A DNA stretch of 64,000 nt from assembly GCF_011174675.1 (NCBI RefSeq), contig NZ_JAANIG010000015.1:25520-89519 (forward strand). The letters run 5' to 3'. Numbering within the stretch: position 1 is the first letter of the stretch; every line of letters starts with the position of its first letter. Shown here piece by piece: positions 33,555 through 42,715 of this stretch. Position numbers and translations under genes: made by a program. The notes under the pieces were generated by a model. The model searched no databases and was not told where the DNA came from. It saw only the letters and a program-made list of their open reading frames with translations. Origin of the DNA: Perlabentimonas gracilis. Lineage in GTDB: Bacteria > Bacteroidota > Bacteroidia > Bacteroidales > Tenuifilaceae.

Positions 33555-35298
33555 AGTTTCTTTTCATTTTAACTGGGATTTCAACCATTACCACTGTGAA
33601 ATCTTTCTCTTTAGACGAGTCAATCATTATATTACCACTCACCTGGTTTAGCCTTGTATTAATATTTTTCCAGCCAAAGCCCTTGGAATGCTCTAGGAGC
33701 TTTGGATCGAATCCTTCTCCATCCCATGTTATGGTTAAACCGACATTGTTGTAATCGGACGCAATATCGATATTTGCATTTTTGGCTTTGGAGTGCTTAA
33801 CAATATTGGCTGTAATCTCTTGCGAAATGCGAAATAGAGCCGATTCTATCTCAGATGATAAGCGTGATTCAACCCCATAATTATTGAAATAGAATTTTAT
33901 ATCCGTGTTTTTTTCTAATTTACAGGTTAATTCCTCAAGCGCTGAGACCAGTCCTTCGCGGATCAAAGTGCGGGGCATAAGGTTGAATGCAACATTCCTT
34001 AGGCCACTGTATATCTCGTCGCACAGCAATAGGGGGGGGCTTAGGGCAGAATGATCCTGGTTTTGCAGATGCGATAGTTGCATTTTAAGGACTGCTAGCT
34101 GGCTGCCAATGCCATCATGCAAATCGCGAGCAATCCGATTGCGCTCCTCTTCCTGCCCAGCAATGTATTGATTCAATAATTCTTCTTTCGATTTTGCAAT
34201 TTCATATTTTAGTTGCGATAGCTTTAGAAAGTTTTTTCGTCTATAGTAGAAAAATACCGTGAATGAGCATGTTCCAAAGAATAGTAAGAAAAAAACAGAT
34301 GCTTGAAGCTTCGACGATTTCTCCTGCAGCCTTAGCTTTTCAATTATAGCCTCCTGTTTCTTTATCTCTGTTTTCTTTAGTTCTAGGTTTTTGTGGTAGT
34401 CGATAACTATTTGTTGCACCTTTTGGCTCACCTTACTGTCAATTACATTTGTTGATATGCTGTCGGTAAGGAAGTAGTATTTCGACGCTAATTCATAATT
34501 ACCTTTTTCCATATGCTCCTTTGCAAAGACCTTGTATATTTCTGCAAGATATGATTTGTCCTCCTCCCGTTTCGATAGTTCTAAGGCTTTGCTAAAATAG
34601 TACGAGGACGTTGTGCTATCGCCCTGACACCTGTATATCCTACCAAGTTTATAGTAACTGGTTATAAGCGCTCTACTATAAATATTATTAGGGTCTTTAA
34701 TCGCTTTGTGAAGTAAATCGGTAGCTTCGGATGTATTGTTCTCAATAATCTTTATGGAGGCAAGGTTTACATAGGAGAATATAATGAAGGGAAAGTTTAA
34801 GTTTTCGGACTCAACAGTTTCTATGGTTTTTCCTAGGATTTTTTTCGCAACCGCTCTGTTATTGTTTAGGTAGTGGGCCGATCCTAGGCATACATCGCTC
34901 CACAGCTTAGCCTCGGTAGTAATTTCGTTTCCAAAAGAGTTCTTTGCATCGATGGCATAGGTTAACCCATCCTGATAATTGCCAACTAAGCAGTTGGTGT
35001 AGGCTATGTACGTTTTTGCTATTCCTGTGTATAGTGAGTCGTTATTGGTTTGGGCTAACTGTAAAGCCTCAGTAAAACGCTCCATTCCATCTACATACAT
35101 CCCTTTCAATATGGCAATATGGCCCTGAGTTACTTTTCGCCTCAGGTATTCTCTTTTTAATATCTCCCTTGATGGTTTTACCTCTCCTTCAACCTCGATG
35201 TATGGATGGCTAGATGAATAATCCCCCGTGGCAAGATTTAAAGATCTTGCTTGAAGAGAGACGAATGATAGTAATATAAGCAGTATAATATTTCTCAT
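33538..35298 (-). CDS. TPR-containing sensor histidine kinase (HisKA_3 / NarX type)
   Basis: 586 residues. Signal peptide, then periplasmic TPR repeats (about 60-300, e.g. GMERFTEALQLAQTNNDSLYTGIAKTY, YKLGRIYRCQGDSTTSSYYFSKALEL), a coiled coil (about 305-330), one membrane span (333-352), and a HisKA_3 dimerisation helix with His394 in RIARDLHDGIGSQLAVLK. HATPase_c follows (ALFRISQEITANIVKHSKA; EGFDPKLLEHSKGFGWKNI). Such kinases phosphorylate NarL-type regulators, here encoded next with a 17-base overlap. A pair of sigma-54-type upstream sites lies 310 bases before the start. Confidence 0.92.
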   Translation of the reverse strand: MRNIILLILLSFVSLQARSLNLATGDYSSSHPYIEVEGEVKPSREILKREYLRRKVTQGHIAILKGMYVDGMERFTEALQLAQTNNDSLYTGIAKTYIAYTNCLVGNYQDGLTYAIDAKNSFGNEITTEAKLWSDVCLGSAHYLNNNRAVAKKILGKTIETVESENLNFPFIIFSYVNLASIKIIENNTSEATDLLHKAIKDPNNIYSRALITSYYKLGRIYRCQGDSTTSSYYFSKALELSKREEDKSYLAEIYKVFAKEHMEKGNYELASKYYFLTDSISTNVIDSKVSQKVQQIVIDYHKNLELKKTEIKKQEAIIEKLRLQEKSSKLQASVFFLLFFGTCSFTVFFYYRRKNFLKLSQLKYEIAKSKEELLNQYIAGQEEERNRIARDLHDGIGSQLAVLKMQLSHLQNQDHSALSPPLLLCDEIYSGLRNVAFNLMPRTLIREGLVSALEELTCKLEKNTDIKFYFNNYGVESRLSSEIESALFRISQEITANIVKHSKAKNANIDIASDYNNVGLTITWDGEGFDPKLLEHSKGFGWKNINTRLNQVSGNIMIDSSKEKDFTVVMVEIPVKMKRNYGKAS

Positions 35299-35435
35299 CT
35301 GTCTATTTTTTAAGTTTTTTATAGACCCTTGCCTGCATAAGCAGTAAGGAGGGGAACTTCCATTTTATAGATTTGATTGTGTGTTAACCCCTTTTTCTTA
35401 GATGTTTCATTTTGTATATACTTTTTTGTACTATA

Positions 35436-35451
35436 TTCAAACAGTAAGCCA
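35436..35451 (-). promoter_or_regulatory. Weak sigma-54-like promoter upstream of the TPR kinase
   Basis: On the - strand: TGGCTTACTGTTTGAA. The -24 TGGC box and spacing are right, but the -12 dinucleotide is GA where GC is expected. Noted because the paired palindromes lie 157 bases upstream in the same orientation. Confidence 0.25.
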
Positions 35452-35607
35452 GAATTGGCAATATCCATAATATCAGATCTATGTAATGCACTACTGTTTT
35501 TTCTAACAATTGGTGTAGTTCTCCAATCCATTACTATGACCGTTCTACAATGTATTACCCTATTGATTTATAAGGATTTTTTTAAATTTTCATATAAAAA
35601 TTGAGGA

Positions 35608-35643
35608 TGTGCGAAAGCGAACGTTTTTGTGCGAAAGTGAACG
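35608..35643 (-). promoter_or_regulatory. Enhancer-type palindrome pair 3
   Basis: TGTGCGAAAGCGAACG (35608-35623) and TGTGCGAAAGTGAACG (35628-35643), near-identical copies exactly 20 bases apart. Both fit TGTNCG-N4-CGNACA with G for the last A. Downstream on the - strand is the TPR kinase operon (35298); no + strand gene follows. Confidence 0.6.
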
Positions 35644-35771
35644 AAATGAATACACTCTTTCGCTGGGAAGGTGGAGATGAAGGCTCAGTAGGTATATAAT
35701 TACGAGTAGAAAAATAAAATATGTAAAAATTTTAAAGCCAATAATAGTCTAAAAGTAAACTTTGTTGATGA

Positions 35772-36665
35772 TTATTTTTTTGAGTTGTTAAAAAACTCCG
35801 AAAAAAAATGAATTTGAAATGGAAGCGCTTTGTGCCAATAGTTCCAATCGTGTTGTCCTGAATACTCTTTGTACAGGTGCTTAACTGATTGGTCGGTTAA
35901 CTTTTTGTGGAATTGTCGATTTGCCTCAAGAAAAAAGTCTTCTGTTCTACAATCAATGATCATCGGTATTTGATGCTTTGTAAAAACTTCGATTTGGTTT
36001 AACACAGATTGTTCGATTAGCCACGAGGTAATATTATTCCCTTCGCCAACAGCCTTGTTAACCTCTCTGGAAATTGTTGCGATGGTTTCCTCGGGTAGAT
36101 CCCACTCCTCGATATTGAGGCTTACCGCTCCGCTCATACTGCCTGCTGCGCCAAAAACAGAGGGGTTTCTAATGGCAATATACAGGGCTCCCTGTCCTCC
36201 CATCGAAAGGCCGCTAATGGCTCTACCCTCAGCATAACCCTTTGTGCGGTAGTTTAAATCGATAAAAGATACTACCTCTTTGGCAATGTGGGTTTCGAAC
36301 TGACTTTCTCTGTTCCATGGGCTGTTGAGGTAAAAGCCAAAAGGATCACCATCGGGCATAACAAAAATTATATTGTGCTTATTGGCTAGCTTTTGTAAAA
36401 AACCGTCTTCCGGAAAACGGGTAAGCCAATCATTGAAGCTGCCTGTTGCTCCATGCAAAAGGTATACAACGGGGTACTTATCATGATTAACTTGATAAGT
36501 GCTAGGGAGAACAATTGCTGCAGGAATGGTTCTGTCCATGGCTGAGCTGTATATGTATAGAGTATCGATGCCGTTTCCTATGGCCATACCTGCCTGTACG
36601 GATGTTGTTATCAGAAGAATACAAAGTTTTACTGTAACGAATCTCATTGCTCTATTCTTTTTCAT
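35772..36665 (-). CDS. Secreted esterase D / tributyrin-esterase-like alpha/beta hydrolase
   Basis: 297 residues with a signal peptide near 10-30 (VTVKLCILLITTSVQAGMA). Esterase family PF00756: YPVVYLLHGATGSFNDWL carries the oxyanion-loop HG, Ser154 lies in the nucleophile elbow ISGLSMGGQGAL, acid residue probably in IIDCRTEDFF, and His272 in SGQHDWNYWHKALPF. This arrangement matches acetyl- or feruloyl-type esterases of the S-formylglutathione hydrolase-like group. The substrate could be an acyl group on polysaccharides. It appears monocistronic. Confidence 0.9.
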   Translation of the reverse strand: MKKNRAMRFVTVKLCILLITTSVQAGMAIGNGIDTLYIYSSAMDRTIPAAIVLPSTYQVNHDKYPVVYLLHGATGSFNDWLTRFPEDGFLQKLANKHNIIFVMPDGDPFGFYLNSPWNRESQFETHIAKEVVSFIDLNYRTKGYAEGRAISGLSMGGQGALYIAIRNPSVFGAAGSMSGAVSLNIEEWDLPEETIATISREVNKAVGEGNNITSWLIEQSVLNQIEVFTKHQIPMIIDCRTEDFFLEANRQFHKKLTDQSVKHLYKEYSGQHDWNYWHKALPFQIHFFSEFFNNSKK

Positions 36666-36726
36666 GGTGGATCGATTAATGATTAATTGCAGAAAGTTAT
36701 GGCATTTGGATAAATAATGAACAAAA

Positions 36727-36760
36727 AAGCACCTGCCAGTATTTTACCCGACAGATGCTT
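36727..36760 (-). terminator. Rho-independent terminator of the oligoendopeptidase gene
   Basis: AAGCACCTG at 36727-36735 pairs with CAGATGCTT at 36752-36760 with one mismatch, and a CTGCC/GG-type extension. The - strand has TTTTTTG after the stem; the + strand also has TTTTTTT. It is 31 bases after the peptidase stop codon. Confidence 0.7.
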
Positions 36761-36790
36761 TTTTTATGAATGCTAAGTTATTACATAGGC

Positions 36791-38686
36791 TTATAGCTTG
36801 TTGATAGCTTTGAGCTCTTTCTCTAGCTGTTCAACCAGCTGGTCGAGCCTGCGCGAAACGCTTTTAATCACTTCGGGGTTAGTCATATCCACACCTGCTT
36901 TTTTTAGCTGGTTAATGGGAAAGTCACTACCACCCGACCGCAGAAGTTCGATATACTTTTCAGTAGCCGCTTTACGTTCGCGCTTGGAACCATGAACTAT
37001 CTGGTCGAAAAGATGTGCCGAGGCGGCATAGCTTGTTGCATACTGGTAAACGTAGTATTTAAGCTGGAAGAAGTGCATTACGTATGCCCATGTTCTAGAT
37101 GCAAACTCGTTATGAGCCACTGCATCACCATTATAGGTCTTATTTAACTCCGCCATAATGCCGTTTAGCGCGGGTGCATTTATGGGCTGTCCTTCCTCGG
37201 CTCGGGTGCGAACTTGTAGTTCAAAATCGGCAAAAAGGCTTTGTCGGTAAAATGTACCCACTATATTCCCTATGGCCTGATTTAGGAGCGCAATACGCTC
37301 GTTGGGATCCTTTGACTGCTTCAGCATATAGTCGAGCAGTAAATGTTCATTAAATATTGACGCCACCTCTGCCACAAAGGTGCTATAGCGATGCGAATTG
37401 TGGGGCTGCGACTGGCTAGAATGGATTGAGTGCAGGTTATGCCCAAGCTCATGGGCTAGGGTAAACATGTGGTTCATCGTGCCGTTGTAGTTCATAAGGA
37501 TATAGGGGTGCACACCATAAACGCCCATGCTGTATGCGCCACCCTCTTTCCCTGGCGTTTCGTACACGTCGATGCGGCCCCCTGCGAAGCATTTCTTTAG
37601 CTCATCTTGGTAGGCTTTCCCTAAGGGCTCAACCGCTTCAATAATCAGGCTACTAGCCTCATCCCATGAATAAACCTTCTCGAACTCGGTAATGCTAACA
37701 CTGCCGTCCCAAGGGTGGTACTCATCATACCCCAAGGCTTTTCTCCTAATATCAATATATCGCCTAAGTGGTTGCGTATTTGTTTTTGCTGTTTCAATAA
37801 GATTTAGGTATACCTCTTCGGGTATATCGTTATAGTATAGCGAGGCTTGCAAATAGCTGTTATAACCCCGAGCCTTTACCGAAGCCCAATCGCCTTGGTA
37901 AACAGCGTTCAGGATTGCAGCATACGTATTCTCGTAATCCATATAGGGTTGAAAAAATGCTTCGTATGCAGCCTTTCTATCCTCACGATTTTTGCTGAAT
38001 GTAACCACCTGAGAGTAGTTTCCTGGGGTCATGGATAAGGTTCTACCATCGGATAGGGTAACCTCTTGGCGCTTTATGTCGCTTGTAGATAGTTCCGTGT
38101 AAATATTTCCAGCGGTAGAAAGGGGAAGCGAGAAGTAGGAGAGGATTCGCTCGGTATCAGTGTCGAGCACATATTTTTGGGTGCGATACATTCTGGTTAA
38201 CCCAAAACGAAAGGGCTCCAGCTCCTTATTTTCATCAACCCATTTTAACATCTGCTCCTCTGGGATCGATAGCATCTCGGGGCTCACCCAGCTAACCTTG
38301 GTCGATAATTCCGACATTACACCGTTTATTTCCTGATAGCGGTTGTTGGCTTCGGGGTTTCTTGAGTCCATTGATCGAAACAGGTAGGCGTAGCAGAACA
38401 GCTTTATTCCTATTTTACCTGCCTGCTCCTCAAGGTTAACGAAATCAATAAGGTTCTGAGGATTAGTACCCAGGGTACCCTCCATGCTGGCCATCTGGGT
38501 ATAAATTGATTTTATGTTTTCAACATCTTGTTCCCAGTGTTTCCAGTCTTTGTATATGGGCGTTAAGTCCCATTTGTACTTTTCCGGTATTTCCTCACGG
38601 GATGTAAAGGTTGGCAGATCATCTTGTGCAAACCCTATGCATGACCATAGTAGGGGAATCATTAAAAAAAGTCGATATGTCTTCAT
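36791..38686 (-). CDS. pepF: Oligoendopeptidase F (M3B metallopeptidase), exported
   Basis: 631 residues from the ATG at 38686 (MKTYRLFLMIPLLWSCIGFAQDD, a signal sequence); an ATG at 38809 would add 41 atypical residues. PepF N-terminal domain (about 115-190) and peptidase M3 domain (about 205-600) are present, with the zinc site H412-E413-L-G-H416 in LAHELGHNLHS and a further Glu ligand in STFVAEVASIFNE about 26 residues on. PepF cleaves peptides of roughly 7-17 residues. The classic enzyme is cytoplasmic; exported forms are frequent in Bacteroidota. I use the symbol by family only. Confidence 0.9.
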   Translation of the reverse strand: MKTYRLFLMIPLLWSCIGFAQDDLPTFTSREEIPEKYKWDLTPIYKDWKHWEQDVENIKSIYTQMASMEGTLGTNPQNLIDFVNLEEQAGKIGIKLFCYAYLFRSMDSRNPEANNRYQEINGVMSELSTKVSWVSPEMLSIPEEQMLKWVDENKELEPFRFGLTRMYRTQKYVLDTDTERILSYFSLPLSTAGNIYTELSTSDIKRQEVTLSDGRTLSMTPGNYSQVVTFSKNREDRKAAYEAFFQPYMDYENTYAAILNAVYQGDWASVKARGYNSYLQASLYYNDIPEEVYLNLIETAKTNTQPLRRYIDIRRKALGYDEYHPWDGSVSITEFEKVYSWDEASSLIIEAVEPLGKAYQDELKKCFAGGRIDVYETPGKEGGAYSMGVYGVHPYILMNYNGTMNHMFTLAHELGHNLHSIHSSQSQPHNSHRYSTFVAEVASIFNEHLLLDYMLKQSKDPNERIALLNQAIGNIVGTFYRQSLFADFELQVRTRAEEGQPINAPALNGIMAELNKTYNGDAVAHNEFASRTWAYVMHFFQLKYYVYQYATSYAASAHLFDQIVHGSKRERKAATEKYIELLRSGGSDFPINQLKKAGVDMTNPEVIKSVSRRLDQLVEQLEKELKAINKL

Positions 38687-38877
38687 AGTATTTTCTTGTT
38701 GTAATTTATAATTAACCCACAAAAATATAGTATACAAATCAATATTTAGTATACTAAACTGCATATTTACCAGTAAGTGGTAGCGCCTACATCTTGAGTG
38801 ATTCGCCATTATACTGCATACCTTAAAGCGGAATGGTTAAATCGCTAAGAAATTAGAGAGGTATTGTGGTTAATGGC

Positions 38878-39285
38878 TTAGACTTTGGGGCAAAGGGAGA
38901 GCGTTTGCCGGGTAATATTCACTATTGCCTCAATAGGTAAAGGCTTAGTAAAACAGTAAGATGCACCACTTGCTTTGGCAGCCAAGAGGATGCTTTCGAA
39001 GTCCTCGGATGAGTTATCAGCATAAGCAATTATCGAGAGTTTTGGAAATCTATTTGTAACATGACTAATTATTTCCATGCCATTGCAGTCGTTCGGCATA
39101 ATATTAATCATTAGCATATCATAATCATGTTCATGCAGAATGAGCAAACCTTCCACTACGTCATGAACTACGTCAATGGTTACATCCACATACTTTAATG
39201 CATCAATTACAGAGGTAATGCTAGCGGTATCGTTCTCAATTATTAGAGCTCGATGGGACATAGGTTTGAATATTTTTACATACAA
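38878..39285 (-). CDS. Stand-alone receiver-like protein with degenerate phosphorylation site
   Basis: 135 residues (or 127 from Met9, MSHRALIIENDTAS), a single CheY-like domain. Secondary structure order and the C-terminal Lys-Pro (ASYCFTKPLP) are conserved, and an acidic residue pair is partly kept (ENDTAS). At the phospho-acceptor strand the sequence is DMLMINIMPNDCNG: alignment with the usual D-x-x-x-P...G places Asn61 where the phosphorylated Asp belongs. It is therefore likely a pseudo-receiver that works by protein contact, or is decaying. No output domain and no kinase gene adjoin it. Confidence 0.75.
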   Translation of the reverse strand: MYVKIFKPMSHRALIIENDTASITSVIDALKYVDVTIDVVHDVVEGLLILHEHDYDMLMINIMPNDCNGMEIISHVTNRFPKLSIIAYADNSSEDFESILLAAKASGASYCFTKPLPIEAIVNITRQTLSLCPKV

Positions 39286-39839
39286 GAGAATATTCCTTGA
39301 TGGTATTAGTGTGCAAATATGTTAACAACTTTACCCGATAGGAATAGCAGCTAGCTGGTATTTTTGCCTAGGTGCTGGGGTCTAGTGCTATGAGTTGTTG
39401 TTTAGTGGTTTACCCTAGGCTTTATGCCAACATACCTACTAGAAAACCATTACTTATGATTACTGAAATAAAAGTCATATCGAATAGATACATTAAACCC
39501 AAATTTAACTAACGCTGAGCTACGCTTCGCTCCGGTTGTCATTAGCGATTCTTTTTCTAATGACCGCCATTAGAAAAAGACACAGTTTACGCATTGATTA
39601 TATGGGTGTTAATATGACAAATCGATGAAGAAAAACTAAAAAATTTGCAATCATAAATGCTTACAAATTTAGTTTTTCTAAATCAGCCTGTCCCGATTCA
39701 TCGGGAGGGTTAAACCCAGCTAAGCCATTAGTTCGCTGAACTCCTAATGACTAATCTGTTAAACAATAGTGAATGGAGGGTTAACAAATAATTACCTCGC
39801 AAAGCAAAGCAATGGGGTAGGAGTAAGCTATTCTATCTT
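39286..39839. repeat. Intergenic region with nested inverted repeats
   Basis: No gene seen. Four hairpins crowd into 39550-39749: TCTTTTTCTAATG (39550-39562) / CATTAGAAAAAGA (39568-39580), a perfect 13-bp stem; AGAAAAACTAAA (39629-39640) / TTTAGTTTTTCT (39668-39679), extended by AAATTTG/CAAATTT; TCCCGA (39691) / TCGGGA (39701); and CATTAGTTC (39726) / GAAC-TC-CTAATG (39738-39749). The outer hairpins share CATTAG...CTAATG motifs, so the whole looks like a larger imperfect palindrome centred near 39655. It may be a decayed mobile element; the neighbouring pseudogene points the same way. Confidence 0.5.
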
Positions 39840-40233
39840 TTAGTTTTCTGTTTTCAACGCTTTTAGCTGGCTGTAGCCAATCAGAGTTATCTGCATCTCC
39901 TCAAGTATTTGGCGAAGCGTATCGCTTTTCAAAACCTCAAGCTCCATCTCTCTCTGTAGCGAATAATCTAGGTTATGGCTATTGTTACAAATATACCCTG
40001 GATGTGTTACCAGCTCGCTAAGGCCTAGGGGCAGTTGCTCTAAAATTGATACAAGCGTTTCTATGGTTGCGTTTCCGTAGAAAGAATCGATAAACCAGTC
40101 GGGTGTGACAATGCCTTCGGCTCTTACATTCCTCTCCGCTTCCATAAAAGCTTTTGGAGATGAGTGCTTCATCATTTATCCAATGGTAGAAACTGGTTAC
40201 ATTCTTTTCTGATAAAGGCTTTAAGGATACCAT
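39840..40233 (-). pseudogene. Chimeric remnant: GNAT N-terminus joined to a ChbG/YdjC deacetylase C-terminus
   Basis: From 40233 the first frame reads MVSLKPLSEKNVTSFYHWINDEAL, like the beginning of a GNAT acetyltransferase. About 85 bases on, the sense shifts to another frame that is open to 39840 and resembles the C-terminal part of the ChbG/HpnK (YdjC) carbohydrate deacetylases: GIVTPDWFIDSFYGNA, LSELVTHPGY with the His, and YSLQREMELEVLKSDTLRQIL. The N-terminal half with most metal ligands is missing. The junction near 40145 suggests a deletion that fused two genes out of frame. A 111-residue product from 40175 might still be made but should be inactive. Confidence 0.6.
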
Positions 40234-40303
40234 AGTTTATTGAATTTTTCGTTTAACTAACTCTGCTAAATCTTTTTTGGATTGAGAGAGAGGGTATTCA
40301 CCA

Positions 40304-42670
40304 CTACTCATAGCGCAGCGCAATCACCGGATTTTCTCTGGCAACCCTTATGGTAATACCCATTATTGTAATCATGGCTAAAACAATGCTCCCTAACGCG
40401 GTTAAAATGAATACCCAAGCGTTCTGGTTAACACTATAGGCAAAATTCAGCATGTACTCGTTTATGAAGTACCAAGCCAATGGCAAACCAATTAGGCATG
40501 AAAGAATTACCCAGCGGCTAATGCTCCAGGCCATGCTGGCAGCTAAAGCTAGGGTATTTGCGCCTAAGGTTTTTCTAATGCCAACCTCCTTGGTTCTTTG
40601 CGATGTGAAAAAGAATGTAAGGGCAAGTAGACCCATAATGGCAATTGTAATAGCCAGCAATGATGATGCAATGAATAGCTTGTTCAGCTTCTCCTCCCTG
40701 CGATATCTTCCTTCGAAGAACTCATTGATAAACCTTCCGCTTATATCCCAGGTTGGATCGTACTCCTTTAGTTTTTCATTTATTTGATCTAATGTTGATT
40801 TGACATTGTTGCTAATGATATTTTCGTAAATGAACATTGGATGGGGCTCACTGCGGCTTATTGCCAAGGGCGATATCTCGTTGTGGAGGCTTCGGATGTG
40901 GTAATCGGGCGTAACCCCAATTATGGTTCCCCAATCGTTGTAAATCTTTATTCTTACCCCAATGGGGTTTTCCAGTCCTAATGCCCGAACCGCTTTCTCA
41001 TTAATTATAAATGCCGCACTATCGCTGGCAAGATTTGGGTCGAAATCGCGACCTTTGATAATTGGAATACCCAACGCCTTAAGGTAATCGTCTTGAACAT
41101 TATTTCTGGAAATTAGAATAGAACTCTCAGCGTCAGTGCCCTCTACGTAAACATTATCGGTCATATGTTGCCCACCAGGAACACCCCAGGCTCCCGACAC
41201 AGCATTTACCCCAGTGATCTTCTCAAGCTCATACTTTATGGTTTGGTATCCTTGGGATATTCTGGGTGATAAGTTAGTTACAACATAAGTTTGTGGACTA
41301 AATCCCAACTCCTTATTCTTCACGTAGTGTACCTGTCGATACAGGTTTATTACGCTTGCAATTAGGAATATTGCTATGGAAAACTGAAATACTATTAATG
41401 AGATTTGCAAGGAACCCATTTTCTTCTTTTTACCCGACACCCCCTTAAAGGCTCGCTGAACACTGAAGCCCGAAAGAAAGAAGGCGGGATATATTCCTGC
41501 AATTAAACCAGTTACTAACCCTAGGAGCAACACAAAAAAGAAGTTGGTTGGAGTGAGCAGCGAAAGTGATATTTGCTTTTCCACCAAGTTGCCAAACTGA
41601 GGGAGAAATACCTCAGCAAGCGCCAGCGAGCATAGCACCGAGCTTATACTGATAATCATTGACTCTCCCAGCAGTTGAGTAATTATCTTTTGGCGAGATG
41701 CCCCGCAAATTTTCCGTAAACCTATCTCTTTAGCCCTCGATTCCGAATGGGCAATAATTAGGTTGACGAAATTAATAATCGCAATAGTAAAAAGTAGAAA
41801 CGCAATGGTGGCAAACAGAAGAATTTGGGATTTACTTCCAGCTATGGTAAACGAATGGGTAACTCCCGATGACCCTAGGTGGATATCCTTTAGGCTTTGT
41901 AAGGATGTAACTGTGTTTAAGCCGTACACTGCCATTCGGATCATAGCCAGCTCATCTGCAACCTTCAAAATCTCTGTCTCAATCGTTGGGTTTTCAACGG
42001 GCAAGTGCGTCATTATGTAACAAGTCCAGGAGATACCTCGATAGTTTCCATACTCGTTAATGTCTGGAATATCGAGATAGGAAGTTAACAAGTCGAACTG
42101 CAGGTGCGAGTTTGTAGGGATATCCTTGAGCAAGGCAGTAACCTCATAGGTTATCCTGTTAACCTCTATACTTTTACCAATGGGATATTCATCACCAAAA
42201 AGTTTCTTTGCCGTGCTTTGTGTTATAACTACTTGGTTTGGCAGGCTTAAGGCTTGCACTGGGTCTCCATCCAACGCTTCGAAGTCGAAGATGTGAAAAA
42301 AATTACTATCGGCACGAAAACCGATTATGTTGTCATAAATATTCTCGTTGAATTTTACCCGGTTACCTAAAACATCGAGTTTAGTAGTCCTCTCAATATG
42401 CTGTACCCTCTCAGCTAGCTCCTCAGTTACATTGAAGGTGGTGAGCGATGCAACTATCTTATTGCCATCAGGTGTGTCGAGGTTTGAAATAACTCGGTAT
42501 ATTCTATTTTTATTCTTGTGAAACTCATCAAAACTCAGCTCATGACGAATAAATAGTAAAAGCAAAAGGGTTGCTGCAAGGCTAACTGAGAGGCCAATAA
42601 TTTTGATGGCAGAAGTTCCCTTATGCCTTATCATACCTCGAAATGCCGTTTTCAAGTAGTTCTTAAACAT
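40304..42670 (-). CDS. MacB/FtsX-type ABC transporter permease
   Basis: 788 residues. Layout typical of Bacteroidota permeases: TM1 near 20-42 (SAIKIIGLSVSLAATLLLLLFI), periplasmic MacB_PCD domain, three spans of a first FtsX domain (about 285-420), a second periplasmic domain, and a second FtsX domain (about 670-788, LFIASSLLAITIAIMGLLALTFFF ... EVGIRKTLGA). ENPVIALRYE is the usual C-terminus. No ATPase gene accompanies it. These permeases act in mechanotransmission-type export or envelope stress. It is the last gene of the operon headed by the P1 peptidase. Confidence 0.9.
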   Translation of the reverse strand: MFKNYLKTAFRGMIRHKGTSAIKIIGLSVSLAATLLLLLFIRHELSFDEFHKNKNRIYRVISNLDTPDGNKIVASLTTFNVTEELAERVQHIERTTKLDVLGNRVKFNENIYDNIIGFRADSNFFHIFDFEALDGDPVQALSLPNQVVITQSTAKKLFGDEYPIGKSIEVNRITYEVTALLKDIPTNSHLQFDLLTSYLDIPDINEYGNYRGISWTCYIMTHLPVENPTIETEILKVADELAMIRMAVYGLNTVTSLQSLKDIHLGSSGVTHSFTIAGSKSQILLFATIAFLLFTIAIINFVNLIIAHSESRAKEIGLRKICGASRQKIITQLLGESMIISISSVLCSLALAEVFLPQFGNLVEKQISLSLLTPTNFFFVLLLGLVTGLIAGIYPAFFLSGFSVQRAFKGVSGKKKKMGSLQISLIVFQFSIAIFLIASVINLYRQVHYVKNKELGFSPQTYVVTNLSPRISQGYQTIKYELEKITGVNAVSGAWGVPGGQHMTDNVYVEGTDAESSILISRNNVQDDYLKALGIPIIKGRDFDPNLASDSAAFIINEKAVRALGLENPIGVRIKIYNDWGTIIGVTPDYHIRSLHNEISPLAISRSEPHPMFIYENIISNNVKSTLDQINEKLKEYDPTWDISGRFINEFFEGRYRREEKLNKLFIASSLLAITIAIMGLLALTFFFTSQRTKEVGIRKTLGANTLALAASMAWSISRWVILSCLIGLPLAWYFINEYMLNFAYSVNQNAWVFILTALGSIVLAMITIMGITIRVARENPVIALRYE

Positions 42671-42715
42671 ATTGTATAATTGAATATTTACCTTATGATT
42701 TTTTGAGGTAAGGTG

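Noticed and set aside
35319..35531. 70-residue frame on the - strand between the TPR kinase and the esterase
   Set aside because: No signal, no domain, and it lies over the likely promoter region; a 75-residue + strand frame in the same place is equally unsupported.
40018..40233. Independent 71-residue gene
   Set aside because: Only its first ~28 residues look meaningful (GNAT-like); the rest is the wrong frame of the ChbG-like remnant, so it was merged in the pseudogene.
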